A stretch of 64,000 bases of DNA from Alphaproteobacteria bacterium 65-37 (GTDB taxonomy: Bacteria > Pseudomonadota > Alphaproteobacteria > Reyranellales > Reyranellaceae): positions 47,804 through 111,803 of the forward strand of contig MKRV01000265.1 in assembly GCA_001897995.1 (NCBI GenBank). The letters are read 5' to 3'. The notes below the pieces were generated by a model that searched no databases, was not told the origin of the DNA, and saw nothing but the letters and a program-made list of their open reading frames with translations. Both the position numbers and the translations under genes were made by a program. This document shows, piece after piece, positions 41,098 to 52,098 of the stretch (positions are counted from its first letter, which is position 1; every line of letters starts with the position of its first letter).

Positions 41098-41283
41098 GGC
41101 CAAAGTTTACTTTGGCCCCTCTAACCAACGCCTTTCGGCTTCCGTGTGGGTGCCCCTCTCGGGCCCCACCGGAAGCCACCTTACAGAAGACGAGCAATAA
41201 GCCGATCCGACGCCTTGGTTCGCCGAGGCGGAAAGGCGAAACTAGATAAAGCGTCCGGCGACCCAGGTCTGCCGGACTTTTTT
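41098..41283 (+). ncRNA. Candidate structured RNA downstream of the micropeptide
   Basis: Four stable hairpins in 186 nt. H1 41098-41117 has a perfect 8-bp stem GGCCAAAG/CTTTGGCC with a TTTA loop. H2 41137-41177 has stems of 8, 5 and 4 bp (GGCTTCCG/CGGAAGCC outermost) broken by single U bulges at 41145 and 41151. H3 41211-41230 has an 8-bp stem (one G-U pair) with a UUCG loop. H4 41253-41277 is the terminator stem. The density is far above the rest of the window. No tRNA-like end was found. It may be an independent small RNA or the 3' region of the micropeptide mRNA. No known family is recognised. Confidence 0.5.
41253..41283 (+). terminator. Intrinsic terminator
   Basis: Stem GTCCGGC/GCCGGAC, extended inward by GACC/GGTC around a CA loop with one unpaired T, followed by six T residues (41278-41283) and CTT. 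This is a strong Rho-independent terminator for the micropeptide/structured RNA unit and possibly for nrdJ read-through. Confidence 0.88.
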
Positions 41284-41365
41284 CTTGTGCACTGGATCGC
41301 AGTGCGAGGGAAAACGCCGTCTCTATTCGCCCTTGTCCTGGCATGATTCGCGCTATGCTGTAGCC

Positions 41366-42541
41366 ATGCCGGACGACACCCCGACCATCGGCCTGCGTAT
41401 CATCGAGTCCCTGGCCGCCGTCGACGCCGCGCAGTGGGACGCGTGCGCGCTGGCGCCGGGCTCCGCCGGGAACCCTTTCCTCAGCCACCGCTTCCTGAAA
41501 GCGCTGGAGGATTCCAAGTCGGTTGGCCGGCGTACCGGCTGGCAACCGCAATACCTTCTCGCTGAGTCTGCCGACGGCACGCTGCAGGGCGCGGCCCCTC
41601 TCTACGTGAAGGGGCATTCGCAGGGTGAGTATGTGTTCGACCATGGCTGGGCGCAGGCCTTGGAGCGCGCCGGCGGGCGCTACTACCCCAAGCTTCAGGT
41701 CGCCGTTCCCTTCACGCCGGTTCCCGGCCCGCGGCTGTTTGCCCGACCCGGGCCGCTCGCCGAGGCGGTGCGCGACGCCATGATCGACATGCTGGCCAAG
41801 ATCGCCGGCGACAACAACATCAGCTCTGTCCATGCCACTTTCTGCACCGAAGCCGACTGGCGGCGCTTTGGTGCCCGCGGCTGGCTGCTGCGGCTCGGCC
41901 AGCAATATCACTGGCACAACAACGGCTACCGGACCTTCGACGATTTTCTGGCGGCGCTGGCGTCGCGCAAGCGCAAGGCGATCCGCAAGGAACGCGAGTC
42001 GGTGCGGCGCGACGGGCTGGTCGTGCGGGCCTTCTCCGGCGACGAGATCCGCCCCGAGCATTGGGACGCTTTCTTCGCCTTCTACATGGATACCGGCGGC
42101 CGCAAGTGGGGCTCACCCTATCTCACGCGCGCCTTCTTCGACATTCTGGGTAGCACCATGGCTGAGCAGGTCGTTCTGGTCATGGCAGAATCGGACGGCC
42201 AGGCCGTGGGCGGTGCGCTCAACCTCAAGGGCGACGACACGCTCTACGGTCGCTACTGGGGTTGCCTGGAGAGCCACGCCTTCCTGCATTTCGAGGCCTG
42301 CTACTATCAGGCGATCGACTACGCGATCGCCCATGGCCTCGCTCGCGTGGAAGCCGGCGCCCAAGGGGATCACAAAATCCAGCGCGGCTATCTGCCGGTG
42401 CCGACCTTCTCCGCCCACTGGATCGTCGATCCGGGTTTCCGACGCGCCATCGACGACTACCTGAAGCGCGAGCGCCCCGCCGTCGAGCAGGAGATCGAGG
42501 GTCTGATGCAATACTCGCCGTTCCGGAAGGACGGCGAGTGA
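41366..42541 (+). CDS. GNAT/FemAB-like acyltransferase (DUF482, COG3146)
   Basis: A 391-residue cytosolic protein with two GNAT-like lobes, as in the peptidoglycan-recognition FemAB-like group. Features are NPFLSHRFLKALEDSKSVG, GYRTFDDFLAALASRKRKAIRKERESVRRDGL (basic linker), FYMDTGGRKWGSPYLTRAFFDIL and VEAGAQGDHKIQRGYLPVPTFSAHWIVDPGFRRAI. The GAQGDHK-RGY motif is diagnostic. The biochemical role is not established. The ATG at 41366 starts the conserved part; upstream frame overlaps the terminator region. Confidence 0.88.
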   Translation: MPDDTPTIGLRIIESLAAVDAAQWDACALAPGSAGNPFLSHRFLKALEDSKSVGRRTGWQPQYLLAESADGTLQGAAPLYVKGHSQGEYVFDHGWAQALERAGGRYYPKLQVAVPFTPVPGPRLFARPGPLAEAVRDAMIDMLAKIAGDNNISSVHATFCTEADWRRFGARGWLLRLGQQYHWHNNGYRTFDDFLAALASRKRKAIRKERESVRRDGLVVRAFSGDEIRPEHWDAFFAFYMDTGGRKWGSPYLTRAFFDILGSTMAEQVVLVMAESDGQAVGGALNLKGDDTLYGRYWGCLESHAFLHFEACYYQAIDYAIAHGLARVEAGAQGDHKIQRGYLPVPTFSAHWIVDPGFRRAIDDYLKRERPAVEQEIEGLMQYSPFRKDGE

Positions 42542-42557
42542 CGCCCTCCGCCGACGG

Positions 42558-42733
42558 CTACTTGACCATCAATATCCCGAAAAAGAACACGACGAAGAAG
42601 ACCAGCGGCTCGGTCAGCGACGACAGGCCGTAGGGCACCTGCCAGCCGGTCTTGTCGACGATCGTCAGCAATGCCCAAAACACCGCGGCGGCAATCGCCG
42701 CGGCGCGAAAGGCAATCCAAAGAGGCCGCAACA

Positions 42734-42734
<1 letters not shown>
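42558..42734 (-). CDS. Small membrane protein translationally coupled to clpA
   Basis: A 58-residue protein, MLRPLWIAFRAAAIAAAVFW and on, with two hydrophobic segments (about residues 5-26 and 45-57) around a short polar loop DKTGWQVPYGLSSLTEP. Its ATG shares one base with the clpA stop codon (TAATG), a strong sign of coupled translation. It ends 16 bp before the convergent GNAT gene. No function is known. Similar short two-segment proteins occur behind clpA in related bacteria, to my recollection. Confidence 0.72.
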
Positions 42735-45058
<2,324 letters not shown>

Positions 45059-45097
45059 CGAACCACCTCGACAGAAAAACGAACTACTCTCTGGCCG

Positions 45098-45517
45098 CTA
45101 CTCTTTCTCCAACGTGCACTGGAGAGGGTGCTGATTCTTGCGGGCGTAATCCACCGTCTGAGTCACCTTGGTCTCGGCGATCTCGTAGGTGTAGACGCCG
45201 CATACGCCCACCCCCTTCTGGTGAACGTGAAGCATGATCTGAGTGGCTTCATCCCGGTTCTTCTGAAAAATGTTCTGCAGGACATCGACGACGAACTCCA
45301 TCGGTGTGTAGTCGTCATTCAACATCAAGACCTTGTACATCGACGGCTTCTTGGTGCGCGTACGCGTCAGGGTCAGGGCGCCGGTACGACCTTCGTCGCC
45401 GCCACCTTCCCTGTCTTCCCGGCGCGGCGGTTGTTGGGGCGGCCCCCCAGGTGATCCACCGGGCGGCTCGCTCGGGTCTCCCAGCCGCCATTCGCCGGCA
45501 CTACGCACAAAGTCCAT
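45098..45517 (-). CDS. clpS: ATP-dependent Clp protease adaptor ClpS
   Basis: A 139-residue adaptor that hands N-degron substrates to ClpA. The core is [80 protein letters not shown], with the DD-TPMEFV pocket for destabilising N-terminal residues. The N-terminal extension is about 60 residues, longer than usual and rich in Pro, Gly and Arg. The ATG at 45517 is taken because it is the first in the frame before this extension. Aat, which makes such N-degrons, is encoded at 34.8 kb. Confidence 0.94.
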   Translation of the reverse strand: MDFVRSAGEWRLGDPSEPPGGSPGGPPQQPPRREDREGGGDEGRTGALTLTRTRTKKPSMYKVLMLNDDYTPMEFVVDVLQNIFQKNRDEATQIMLHVHQKGVGVCGVYTYEIAETKVTQTVDYARKNQHPLQCTLEKE

Positions 45518-45581
45518 CGTTCCGATCAAACTCCAAATCGAAGCCACACAGTGAATTATATAGGTAGCGCCGTCGTTTCCG

Positions 45582-46301
45582 CTACCTCGGCCGCAATCCG
45601 TCCTTCCCCACCACCAGCATCCAGCGATCTGCACGAGCCCGGCTGATCGGCGCATTCATGTCGCGACGCAATTCGGCGGGTTCCAGTTTGCGGGGCGGAT
45701 TGACCGGTATCGGCACGTTGTCCCACGAGAAAAGCCTCGCGGCGAATTTCACGTTGGCAAAACCGTCCGTCGGGTAATGGTAGGCCTGAAAACCCCAGAC
45801 GCCGTTCCGGCAGGAGGCCACCGTCCACCAGAAGTCGTTATCCGGCAGCCGCAACCCGTCCGGCGGCGGACCAAAGCCGCGGCTCGCCTCGAGCAGCCCA
45901 ACCAGTTCCCGGGTCTCGCCGGCATTCAGCAGCCGCTGCCCCCGCTTCATGCTCCAGGGCCCGAACACATCGGAGGGTTCGGAGATCAGCATGTTGGTGA
46001 TGCCGGTGGTTACCGTCCCCTGCCCGGTCAGGACGCCGATATTCAGACCGGCTGTCCCGTCGGGCTGCAGGTAAATCTCGTAGGCCCGTACCTGTTCTTC
46101 CCACAGGGCGTTGTAGATCAGCCTCAGTCGATTGCGGCCGCCTGGAGTGCACTGCTCCTGAATATCTCTGGCCGCCACGTAGTCGAACCAGTTAAAGCTG
46201 CGGACAATGGGCTTGTCGACATTGCGGTCCGCCCGTTGCGCCCACGCCGACGGCGCTCCAACGAGGGTCAGGGCCGCCAACGCCAACAAAAAAGCCTTCA
46301 T
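45582..46301 (-). CDS. Secreted hypothetical protein
   Basis: A 239-residue protein with signal [21 protein letters not shown] and no domain I recognise. The mature part is rich in Trp, Tyr and Arg ([59 protein letters not shown]) and has a cysteine pair that could form a disulfide. The ATG at 46301 is preceded by AGGAGG. It follows no obvious partner; clpS lies downstream on the same strand. Likely periplasmic, function unknown. Confidence 0.78.
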   Translation of the reverse strand: MKAFLLALAALTLVGAPSAWAQRADRNVDKPIVRSFNWFDYVAARDIQEQCTPGGRNRLRLIYNALWEEQVRAYEIYLQPDGTAGLNIGVLTGQGTVTTGITNMLISEPSDVFGPWSMKRGQRLLNAGETRELVGLLEASRGFGPPPDGLRLPDNDFWWTVASCRNGVWGFQAYHYPTDGFANVKFAARLFSWDNVPIPVNPPRKLEPAELRRDMNAPISRARADRWMLVVGKDGLRPR

Positions 46302-46394
46302 CGTCGCCTCCTGATGCGATTGGGTAGTTTCCGGGGCAACTTTGGCGCCACCGCGGCAGCGGCGGCGTTGCGTAGGCGCCCAATCTTTAGTAAT

Positions 46395-46415
46395 CTTATA
46401 GAAATTGCCTATAAG
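46395..46415. promoter_or_regulatory. Inverted repeat upstream of the DacC-like gene
   Basis: CTTATAG and CTATAAG form a perfect 7-bp inverted repeat around AAATTGC. It lies 48 bp before the ATG at 46464 in the AT-rich gap between the secreted protein and the carboxypeptidase genes. It could be a regulator site overlapping a -10 element. Confidence 0.4.
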
Positions 46416-46463
46416 CTATTGGCCGGGCACACAAATCCAATTTGAGCGTATGGCGTATTCGCG

Positions 46464-47927
46464 ATGACCTTCCCCTTCAGGCAAATCGCGGTCAGCCTCT
46501 CCTGGCTAGCCGTGAGTGTGGTTTTTCTCGGCGCCTCGGTGGCGCCGTTGCCTGTTGAGGCCCAGACGACGTCGGTCAAACGGGCCGGCTCGCCGGTCAA
46601 GGTCAAGTCCCGCGCCAAGAGTCGCGCCGCGCCGGCTGTCTCCTCCTGGGTTCCCAATCCTGCTGTCAGCGGCCGCGATGCCTACCTCATCGTCGATGCG
46701 CAGAGCGGTCGCGAATTGATGGCCGATCGGGCCGACGAACTCCGTCATCCGGCGTCGCTGACCAAGCTGATGACCATCTACCTCACCTTCTCGGCGCTCG
46801 ATTCGGGCCGCCTGTCCTTGGGTGATCAAATTCCCGTGTCGGTCAATGCGCTCAATGCGCCGCCGACCAAGATGGGCATGACACCGGGCGGCAAGATCAA
46901 TGTGCGCGATGCCGTGATGGCACTGGTGACGCGGTCGGCCAACGACGCCGCCGTCCTCCTCGCCGAAGGCATGGCCGGCAGCGAAGAAGCCTTCGCCCAG
47001 GTCATGACCCAGAAAGCCCGCCAGCTCGGCATGACTTCTACGGTATTTCGCAATGCGTCGGGCTTGCCGAACCGTGAGCAGGTCACCACCGCTCGCGATC
47101 TCAGCCGCCTCGCCAACGCACTGCTGCGAGACTATCCGCATTACTATGGGATCTTCTCCGTCCAGAGCTATGCCTACCGCGGTCGATCACTGGAAAACCA
47201 CAACCGCATGCTCGGCTACTACGACGGTGCCGACGGCCTGAAGACCGGCTACACGAACGCGTCGGGCTTCAATCTGGTCATGTCGGCCGTGCGTGACAAT
47301 CGCCGCCTGATCGGCGTGGTGATGGGAGGCGACAGCGCCGGCCAGCGCGACCGGCAGATGGCAGCGCTCATGGATCGCGGCTTCAACATGGCTCAGTCGA
47401 TGCAGCTTTCCGCGTGGACAGCTCAGCGCAAGCCGCCGACTGCGCGTTACTCGGCCGCCCAGTTCGACCCCGGCGCCAGCTTCGCCGAAGCCTACCGGCC
47501 GCCGGCGACAGTCGCCAAGGCCGACGCACCCACCACCCAGAAGCCGGCCGTGACGCCGAAGTATGCGGGCTTCGTTGCCCCCGCACCGGCGACGCCAACG
47601 ACGGTGCCGGCCACTGCCGCCGTGCCGGTTCCCAACGACAATACGCCGAGCCTCGGCACCTGGGTGATCCAGGTCGGCTCGTTCAATGAGCCGCAAGCCG
47701 CGCAGATGGCGCTGCAGCGCGCCTCGTCCGCCCTGCCGGCAACGACATCGAAGTCCGCGTCCGTCACGGTCGACGAAGTGCAGATGGCCAACCGCACCTT
47801 CCACCGCGCCCGGCTGACCAACCTGTCACAAGAGCAGGCGGTCGATGGTTGCAAGCAGCTCGAGAAGAAGAAGATCTACTGCTCGGCGCTGCAGATCACG
47901 TCGTGGAACACGCCAAGCGCTCGTTGA
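46464..47927 (+). CDS. D-alanyl-D-alanine carboxypeptidase (PBP5/6 type) with SPOR domain
   Basis: A 487-residue penicillin-binding protein that trims D-Ala from peptidoglycan stem peptides. It has a signal (SLSWLAVSVVFLGASVAPLPVEA), the nucleophile motif Ser98-Leu-Thr-Lys101, SAN at 158-160 and KTG at 260-262. The final about 80 residues form a SPOR domain (GTWVIQVGSFNEPQAAQMALQRAS...RTFHRARLTNLSQEQAVDGCKQLEKKKIYC) that binds denuded glycan at the septum. A Pro/Ala/Thr linker joins them. It overlaps the 3' end of the convergent cyclotransferase-like gene by 32 bp. Confidence 0.94.
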   Translation: MTFPFRQIAVSLSWLAVSVVFLGASVAPLPVEAQTTSVKRAGSPVKVKSRAKSRAAPAVSSWVPNPAVSGRDAYLIVDAQSGRELMADRADELRHPASLTKLMTIYLTFSALDSGRLSLGDQIPVSVNALNAPPTKMGMTPGGKINVRDAVMALVTRSANDAAVLLAEGMAGSEEAFAQVMTQKARQLGMTSTVFRNASGLPNREQVTTARDLSRLANALLRDYPHYYGIFSVQSYAYRGRSLENHNRMLGYYDGADGLKTGYTNASGFNLVMSAVRDNRRLIGVVMGGDSAGQRDRQMAALMDRGFNMAQSMQLSAWTAQRKPPTARYSAAQFDPGASFAEAYRPPATVAKADAPTTQKPAVTPKYAGFVAPAPATPTTVPATAAVPVPNDNTPSLGTWVIQVGSFNEPQAAQMALQRASSALPATTSKSASVTVDEVQMANRTFHRARLTNLSQEQAVDGCKQLEKKKIYCSALQITSWNTPSAR

Positions 47928-48330
47928 GCGCCTTGCGGAGCCAACCGACGAACGGCCGCTTGTGACGACGCTGCCATAGCGCGAGGTCCCAAGCGTCCTC
48001 GCTGGGCTTCAGCCGCGCCTGGATCGGCTCGAACACCGACACGGTCGTCAGGATGCCGGCGACCTTCACGCGCAACGGCGCGATCCGGTAGCCAGGCCCT
48101 TCGTAACCGGCGAGCCGGGCGACGTCGCGACGGCTGAGGCCGCCGACGATCGCCCCCTCCACCTCCTCACAGGGATCCGGGATGACGACTGGATAGGTCG
48201 CGTCCTTGGCCCTGCGGCGGGCATGCCCCGGCAGGCTCGCCGCCTGATAGGCCTGCGGCGGCAAGCGACGTCCCAGGACGATCGCTGTGACGTCGCGATC
48301 GAGCAAGGTCCCGTAGAAGAAGAAGCGCAT
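47896..48330 (-). CDS. Gamma-glutamylcyclotransferase-like (AIG2/GGCT) protein
   Basis: A 144-residue protein opening with the GGCT strand MRFFFYGTLLDRDVTAIVLGRRL, with VEGAIVGGLSRRDVARLAGYEGPGYRIAPLRVKV as the glutamate-carrying barrel core. The family releases 5-oxoproline or handles gamma-glutamylamines. Its ATG overlaps the upstream phosphomannomutase stop by one base (TGATG), so it is translationally coupled. The substrate is unknown. Confidence 0.82.
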   Translation of the reverse strand: MRFFFYGTLLDRDVTAIVLGRRLPPQAYQAASLPGHARRRAKDATYPVVIPDPCEEVEGAIVGGLSRRDVARLAGYEGPGYRIAPLRVKVAGILTTVSVFEPIQARLKPSEDAWDLALWQRRHKRPFVGWLRKALNERLACSTT

Positions 48331-49739
48331 CAGTGATGCCCGGCACCGGCCTCCACGTCGTCGGGCAGCTCGACGCCGCTGGCCGCCAGGGCGCCCTTCA
48401 GCTCGGCCTTCAGCCGCTCGAGCCCGGCATCGTCTGCTGCCTCGCAGCGTGCCACGAGGACGGGCTGGGTGTTCGAGGCGCGCAGCAGCCACCATCCGTC
48501 CTTGGTGCTGACGCGCACACCGTCGATATCGGAGAATTTGGCCCCTTCCTTCTGCAGACGGGCCTTCACCTTCTCGACGACACCGAACTTCTGGTCGTCG
48601 GGGCAGTCGAAGCGCAGCTCCGGCGTATTGACCGGCTGCGGCAGGCCATCGCGCATCTCGGCCAGGCTCTCCTTGGCGTTGGCCACGACGTTGAGCAGGC
48701 GCAGCGCGCAATAGAGCGCATCGTCGAAGCCGTAGAAGGTATCGGCGAAGAACACATGGCCGCTCATCTCGCCAGCCAGCGGCGAGCCGATCTCCGCCAT
48801 CTTGCTCTTGATCAGCGAATGGCCGGTCTTGAACATCATCGGCACGCCGCCGGCCTTGGCGATCTCGTCGAACAGGACCTGGCTCGCCTTCACGTCGGCG
48901 ATGATCGTGGCCCCCGGCTTGCTCTTCAGCACGTCGCGCGCCCACAGAACCAGCAACTGGTCTCCCCACAGGATGCGGCCCTTGCCGTCGACCGCACCGA
49001 TGCGATCGCCGTCGCCGTCGAAAGCGATGCCGAGGTCGCATCCCCGGGCTTTCACCTCGGCAATGAGCTGTTCGAGATTCTTCGGCACGGTCGGATCGGG
49101 ATGGTGGGCCGGGAAGGTTCCATCGACCTTCTCGTTGAGCACAAAATGCTCGCCCTGCAGCTTGTCGACGACCGCACGGATCGAGACACCGACGGCGCCG
49201 TTGCCGATATCCCAGGCGACCTTGAGCTTGCGCCCGGGCTTCACGTCGCGCACCAGGCGGGCGGCATAGTCCGACAGGATGTCTTTCTTCTCGACCTTGC
49301 CCTGCCCGACCGCCCAGTCGCCCTTGCCGGCCATCGTCCCCAGCGTCTGGATATCGGCGCCGAAGAACGACTTCTTGCCCATCATCATCTTGAAGCCGTT
49401 GTAATCCGGCGGATTGTGCGAACCGGTGATCTGGATGCCGCCGTCGGCTTCCAGGTGATAAACGGCGTAGTAGAGCATCGGCGTCGCGGCGACCCCGATA
49501 TTGACGACGTCGACACCCGAGGCCGTAAGGCCTTCGATGCAGGCCGCAGCCAGTTCCGGCGAGCTCAGGCGGCCGTCGTAGCCGAGTGCCACCCGCTTGC
49601 CGCCCTTGCGCTTGACGATCGTGCCGAAGGTTCGGCCGATCGCACGGGCATCAGCGGCGTGGACCGTCGTGCCGACAACTCCGCGGATATCGTATTCGCG
49701 CAGGATGCTGGGATCGAATTTGTGCGCGGTCTGGCTCAT
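48330..49739 (-). CDS. Phosphomannomutase/phosphoglucomutase
   Basis: A 469-residue alpha-D-phosphohexomutase. Motifs are DPSILREYDIRGVVG, VALGYDGRLSSPELA, the phosphoserine loop at Ser107 in ITGSHNPPDYNG, the magnesium loop FDGDGDRIGAVD, GEMSGHVFF for sugar recognition, and RASNTQPVLVARCEA at the phosphate site. It interconverts hexose 1- and 6-phosphates for nucleotide-sugar and exopolysaccharide synthesis. The ATG at 49739 follows GGAG; the TTG further up lacks one. Next to UDP-glucose dehydrogenase and galU it forms a sugar-nucleotide gene set. Confidence 0.94.
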   Translation of the reverse strand: MSQTAHKFDPSILREYDIRGVVGTTVHAADARAIGRTFGTIVKRKGGKRVALGYDGRLSSPELAAACIEGLTASGVDVVNIGVAATPMLYYAVYHLEADGGIQITGSHNPPDYNGFKMMMGKKSFFGADIQTLGTMAGKGDWAVGQGKVEKKDILSDYAARLVRDVKPGRKLKVAWDIGNGAVGVSIRAVVDKLQGEHFVLNEKVDGTFPAHHPDPTVPKNLEQLIAEVKARGCDLGIAFDGDGDRIGAVDGKGRILWGDQLLVLWARDVLKSKPGATIIADVKASQVLFDEIAKAGGVPMMFKTGHSLIKSKMAEIGSPLAGEMSGHVFFADTFYGFDDALYCALRLLNVVANAKESLAEMRDGLPQPVNTPELRFDCPDDQKFGVVEKVKARLQKEGAKFSDIDGVRVSTKDGWWLLRASNTQPVLVARCEAADDAGLERLKAELKGALAASGVELPDDVEAGAGHH

Positions 49740-49769
49740 GAAAAGCACTCCGGATTGGCTCGTTGACAA

Positions 49770-51086
49770 TCAGCTGCGGGGGCCAGGGCGGCCTACACCT
49801 TCGTAGGCGAAGCCCATGCCCCGCATCTCCTCGGGATCAAAAGCATTGCGCAAATCGACAATACGCGGTTGGCGCATCAGTTCCTTCAGGCGGCGCGGAT
49901 CCAGGCCGCGGAATTCATGCCATTCGGTGATCAGCACCAGGACATCAGCGTCGGCCACCGCGTCGTACGCCGTCTTGGCGAATTCGATGTTCGTGAGCAG
50001 GCGGCCGGCCTCGGCCATGCCCTCGGGGTCGAATGCCACGATCCTGGCGCCAGCCGCCTGCAGCGCCGGGACGATGTCGAGTGACGGCGCATCGCGCATG
50101 TCGTCGGTATTGGGCTTGAAAGTAAGGCCCAGAACGCCGATGCGCAGCCCCTTCACGGAGCCGCCGCAGAAGGCGATGACCTTGTCGGCCATCCGCTTCT
50201 TGCGCGCATCGTTCACGGCGATCACCTGCTCGACGATCGTCTGTGGTGCATCGACCTCGCGTGCGGTGTAGGCGAGCGCCAGCGTATCCTTGGGAAAGCA
50301 CGACCCGCCGAAGCCCGGGCCGGGATGCAAGAACTTCCGGCCGATGCGCCCATCCAGGCCGATTCCCCGGGCAACATCGTGGACGTCCGCGCCGACCTTC
50401 TCGCAAAGATCGGCGATCTCGTTGATGAAGGTGATCTTGGTCGCCAGAAACGCGTTTCCGGCGTACTTCGTGACTTCGGCGGTTTCGATGTTGGTGAAGA
50501 CCATCGGCGTCTGGATCAGGTTCAACGGCCGATAGATGGCGGCCATCACCTCGCGGGCTCGTGTGCTCTCGACGCCGATCACGACGCGGTCGGGCTTCAT
50601 GAAATCCTCGATCGCCGCACCTTCGCGCAGGAACTCGGGATTGGAGGCCACGTCGAATTCGACTCCCGGCCGCGTCTCGCGAATGATACGCGCGACTTCA
50701 CGACCGGTGCCGACCGGCACCGTCGATTTGGTGACGACGACCGTATACTTGTCGAGCGCGCCCGCGACCTCCGCCGCAGCGGCATAAACGTAACTCAGAT
50801 CGGCATGGCCGTCGCCGCGCCGGGTCGGCGTTCCGACGGCGATGAAGACGGCATCGGCGTCGCCGACGGCATCCTGCAGACTGGTTCCAAAGGACAGCCG
50901 GCCGGCTCGCACATTGTCGGCCACCAGCTTGTCGAGACCAGGCTCATAGATCGGAATCTCGCCCTTGCGCAGCCGTTCGATCTTGGCCGCTTCCTTGTCC
51001 ACACAGACGACGTCGTGGCCGAATTGAGCAAAACAGGCGCCTGACACCAGCCCGACATAACCCGACCCGATCATCGCAATGCGCAT
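49770..51086 (-). CDS. ugd: UDP-glucose 6-dehydrogenase
   Basis: A 438-residue NAD+ enzyme that oxidises UDP-glucose to UDP-glucuronate. It opens with RIAMIGSGYVGLVSGACFAQFGHDVVCVD, has KSTVPVGTGREVARII and NPEFLREGAAIEDFMKPDRVVIG, and carries the catalytic cysteine in PGFGGSCFPKDTLALAYTA. Its stop is 30 bp before the mutase gene and its start is 4 bp after the galU stop, indicating one operon, galU-ugd-pgm. The product would feed capsule, exopolysaccharide or lipid A modification. Confidence 0.96.
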   Translation of the reverse strand: MRIAMIGSGYVGLVSGACFAQFGHDVVCVDKEAAKIERLRKGEIPIYEPGLDKLVADNVRAGRLSFGTSLQDAVGDADAVFIAVGTPTRRGDGHADLSYVYAAAAEVAGALDKYTVVVTKSTVPVGTGREVARIIRETRPGVEFDVASNPEFLREGAAIEDFMKPDRVVIGVESTRAREVMAAIYRPLNLIQTPMVFTNIETAEVTKYAGNAFLATKITFINEIADLCEKVGADVHDVARGIGLDGRIGRKFLHPGPGFGGSCFPKDTLALAYTAREVDAPQTIVEQVIAVNDARKKRMADKVIAFCGGSVKGLRIGVLGLTFKPNTDDMRDAPSLDIVPALQAAGARIVAFDPEGMAEAGRLLTNIEFAKTAYDAVADADVLVLITEWHEFRGLDPRRLKELMRQPRIVDLRNAFDPEEMRGMGFAYEGVGRPGPRS

Positions 51087-51090
51087 GGCG

Positions 51091-51966
51091 TCAGCCCTTC
51101 ACCAGGCGTTCAATGAGGGCGCGACTCTCGGCCTTCGTATCTTCGCGGTCGAGGGAGATCGCCACATTGGCTTCGAGGAAGCCGAGACGGTTGCCGCAAT
51201 CGTAGCGCCTGCCGGTGTAGCGCAGCGCATGAAACGGCGTGTCGCCGATCATCTTCGCCATGGCATCGGTAAGCTGGATCTCTCCGCCGGCGCCGGTCTC
51301 GTGCTTGTCGAGATGGTCGAACACTTCCGGCAGCAATACGTAGCGTCCGATCAAGGCCAGAGTTGACGGTGCGTCCTCAGGCTTCGGCTTCTCGACCATT
51401 CCGGTGATCTCGGCGAGCCCGCCCTTCTCGTCCTTCACCGCCGCGATGCCGTAGCTCTTGGTCTGTTCGCGCGGGACATCCATCACCGCGACGACACTGC
51501 CGCCGGTCTTGTCGTGCGCCATGGCGAGCTGACCGATGCAGCTCGGTGTATCGAGTGTCAGCTCATCGGGCAGCAGCACGGCAAAAGGTTCGCGACCAAT
51601 CCAATGCCGGGCGCACCAGACCGCATGTCCGAGGCCGAGCGGCTTTTGCTGGCGTGTGAAGATGGCATTGCCGGGTTTGATGGTGGCAGCCTGCGTCTGC
51701 TTCAGCTCCGGCGCCTTCTTGCGCTGCTCGAGCGTCGCTTCCAGTTCGTAGGCATGGTCGAAATGGTCTTCGAGGGCGCCCTTGTTGCGGCCGGAAACGA
51801 AGACGAACTCGTCGATACCGGCCTGCAGACACTCCTCGACGGCGTACTGGATCAACGGCCGGTCGACCACGGTCAGCATTTCCTTCGGCATGGCCTTGGT
51901 GGCCGGCAGAAATCGGGTTCCCAGACCCGCGACGGGCAGAACGGCTTTACGGACACGCTGAACCAT
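51091..51966 (-). CDS. galU: UTP-glucose-1-phosphate uridylyltransferase
   Basis: A 291-residue nucleotidyltransferase producing UDP-glucose. Motifs are VRKAVLPVAGLGTRFLPATKAMPKEMLTVVDRPLIQYAVEE, GLGHAVWCARHWIGREPFAVLLPDEL, GMVEKPKPEDAPSTLALIGRYVL, and ELQ-type GAGGEIQLTDAM. The ATG at 51966 is chosen with GAGG nine bases upstream; a TTG three codons earlier is possible. A TATAAT box on the minus strand (51993-51998) may be the -10 of this operon. Confidence 0.96.
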   Translation of the reverse strand: MVQRVRKAVLPVAGLGTRFLPATKAMPKEMLTVVDRPLIQYAVEECLQAGIDEFVFVSGRNKGALEDHFDHAYELEATLEQRKKAPELKQTQAATIKPGNAIFTRQQKPLGLGHAVWCARHWIGREPFAVLLPDELTLDTPSCIGQLAMAHDKTGGSVVAVMDVPREQTKSYGIAAVKDEKGGLAEITGMVEKPKPEDAPSTLALIGRYVLLPEVFDHLDKHETGAGGEIQLTDAMAKMIGDTPFHALRYTGRRYDCGNRLGFLEANVAISLDREDTKAESRALIERLVKG

Positions 51967-52098
51967 GCTTACCAACCTCGTTGAACGGGTGGATTATATT
52001 GGCAAATCAATGCTTTGATAGGGATTGCCGAGTGACAATCCGAGGGTCGGACCAAGGGCCGGGCTAGATGCCATGCCCGTGCAGGTCCCGCAAGCCGA

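Noticed and set aside
41026-41283. tmRNA (ssrA) as an explanation for a small ORF followed by hairpins
   Set aside because: No tRNA-Ala-like acceptor end was seen, the peptide does not resemble a degradation tag, and the ORF has its own ATG and ribosome-binding site.
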